From: CAYGEY01 sp964349065
GTDB lineage: Bacteria > Patescibacteriota > Gracilibacteria > 1-14-2-50-48-13
NCBI GenBank assembly: GCA_964349065.1
Contig: CAYGEY010000022.1
Location: 1 to 15,567 of the forward strand
Length of the DNA stretch: 15,567 bases
Reading direction: 5' to 3'
Shown in pieces: positions 14,834 to 15,567 of the stretch; position 1 is the stretch's first letter; each line of letters opens with the position of its first letter. A model generated the notes under the pieces. The model was not told the origin of the DNA, did no database searches, and saw only the letters and a program-made list of their open reading frames with translations. Both the position numbers and the translations under genes were made by a program.

Positions 14834-15567
14834 ATGAAAAAAGAGTTGATTGAATCACTTGCCGCAAATTTTGAATCTTATGCTCAGAGAACTGAAAATG
14901 GAGTAGAATTTTGGTTTGCTCGAGATCTGCAGGTTCTCTTAGGATATACTGAATGGAGGAATTTTTTACAAGTAATTACAAAAGCTAAGATTACATGTGA
15001 ATCCAGTAAGAATGCGGTTTCTGATCATGTTGTTGACGTCAACAAGATGATCAAGCTGGCTAAGGGAGCGGAAAAAGAGATTTCTGATATCATGTTGACG
15101 AGGTATGCATGTTATTTAGTGGCTCAAAATGGCGATTCTCGTAAACCTCAAATTGCTTTTGCACAAAATTATTTTGCAGTGCAAACGAGAAAGTTGGAAG
15201 TTCTTGAAAAGAGAATTAATGATTATGAAAGATTGGAAGCCCGTCAAAAACTTACTGTCTCTGAAAAGGAATTATCAGAACTCATCTTTGAAAAAACTGG
15301 GAATGAAAAGAACTTTGCAATAATAAGAAGTAAAGGTGATGCCGCATTATTTGGAGGAAAGAATACAGAGGCTATGAAGAAGGAATTAAAAATATCAAAA
15401 GCAAGACCACTGGCTGATTTTTTGCCTACTATCACTATCAAAGCTAAGGATTTTGCTACAGAGATTACTGTATTTAATTTAAAGGATAAAAAATTGAATA
15501 CTGAGAGACAAATTTCTGGTGAGCATGTAAAAAATAATCAGAAGGTTAGGGATGTATTGTTGGATAG
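14834..15567 (+). CDS. dinD: DNA-damage-inducible protein D (DinD), 3' end outside window
   Basis: The frame is open from the ATG to the window edge (244 complete codons); DinD proteins are about 270-280 residues, so roughly the last 30 are missing. Family hallmarks are ENGVEFWFARDLQVLLGYTEW (residues 21-41, a BRO-N/phage-antirepressor-like fold), DHVVDVNKM (64-72), MLTRYACYLVAQNGD (about 84-98), FAQNYFAVQTRK, the FAIIRSKGDAALFGG block and ARPLADFLPTITIKAKDFAT. In E. coli DinD is induced by LexA-controlled DNA damage and inhibits RecA filaments; related proteins are often carried by mobile elements. The neighbouring DprA loads RecA, so opposing roles are conceivable but unproven. No Shine-Dalgarno site precedes the ATG. 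The DHVVDVNKMI codons form a 30-nt near-perfect palindrome (15023-15052). Confidence 0.94.
   Translation, partial: MKKELIESLAANFESYAQRTENGVEFWFARDLQVLLGYTEWRNFLQVITKAKITCESSKNAVSDHVVDVNKMIKLAKGAEKEISDIMLTRYACYLVAQNGDSRKPQIAFAQNYFAVQTRKLEVLEKRINDYERLEARQKLTVSEKELSELIFEKTGNEKNFAIIRSKGDAALFGGKNTEAMKKELKISKARPLADFLPTITIKAKDFATEITVFNLKDKKLNTERQISGEHVKNNQKVRDVLLD
15023..15052. repeat. Palindrome inside the dinD coding sequence
   Basis: GATCATGTTGTTGAC is followed immediately by its reverse complement with a single mismatch (15046). It encodes residues 64-73. It is the third member of the palindrome set found in the upstream gap. Confidence 0.8.

Noticed and set aside
15129..15323. A 64-codon frame on the plus strand
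   Set aside because: It lies out of frame within dinD, whose protein sequence is clearly conserved there.
1..15567. TGA read as glycine, as in some Gracilibacteria
   Set aside because: mraY and the first pilin-like gene end at TGA exactly where the family ends or the next gene begins, and no conserved glycine is encoded by TGA.
1..15567. CRISPR arrays, tRNA or rRNA genes, insertion sequences
   Set aside because: No regularly spaced direct repeats, no tRNA-like T-arm sequence in the gaps, and no transposase gene were seen.

Overview
The window looks like a chromosome segment from a Candidate Phyla Radiation (Patescibacteria) bacterium, possibly of the Peregrinibacteria/Gracilibacteria side. 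That placement is inference from gene content and style: AT-rich DNA, tightly packed genes with ATGA overlaps, few Shine-Dalgarno sequences, a GtrA-glycosyltransferase fusion, lamin-tail-domain surface protein, and type IV secretion-like membrane proteins next to ordinary housekeeping genes. TGA is used as a stop (mraY and the first of the two pilin-like genes end in TGA inside ATGA overlaps), so the TGA=Gly code of some Gracilibacteria does not apply.

Layout. 29-2431 encodes a membrane-anchored VirD4/TraG-like ATPase. After a large imperfect inverted repeat (2436-2550) come mraY and an overlapping GtrA-GT2 fusion gene (envelope precursor and glycan synthesis). This unit converges on queA (minus strand) across a long bidirectional hairpin (4974-5072). 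Divergent from queA, an extended -10 promoter starts a second plus-strand run: two overlapping genes (6197-8352), each with a signal peptide followed by three copies of a two-helix pilin-like module. Next are a secreted, C-terminally anchored lamin-tail-domain protein, rsmI directly abutting it, and dprA. dnaK follows alone, with a perfect CIRCE operator over its promoter. A dinD gene runs off the right end.

How the genes may work together. The VirD4-like motor, the paired triplicated pilin/VirB6-like proteins, the anchored multidomain surface protein and DprA (which loads RecA on incoming single-stranded DNA) are consistent with a surface machine for DNA or protein transfer, although no VirB4 ATPase or other core component is visible here. 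mraY, queA, rsmI and dnaK are housekeeping.

The two strongest points for follow-up are the paired triplicated-module membrane proteins, and a set of three related 30-nt palindromes: two in the dnaK-dinD gap and one inside the dinD reading frame. The three copies differ at paired positions in a way that keeps the pairing.
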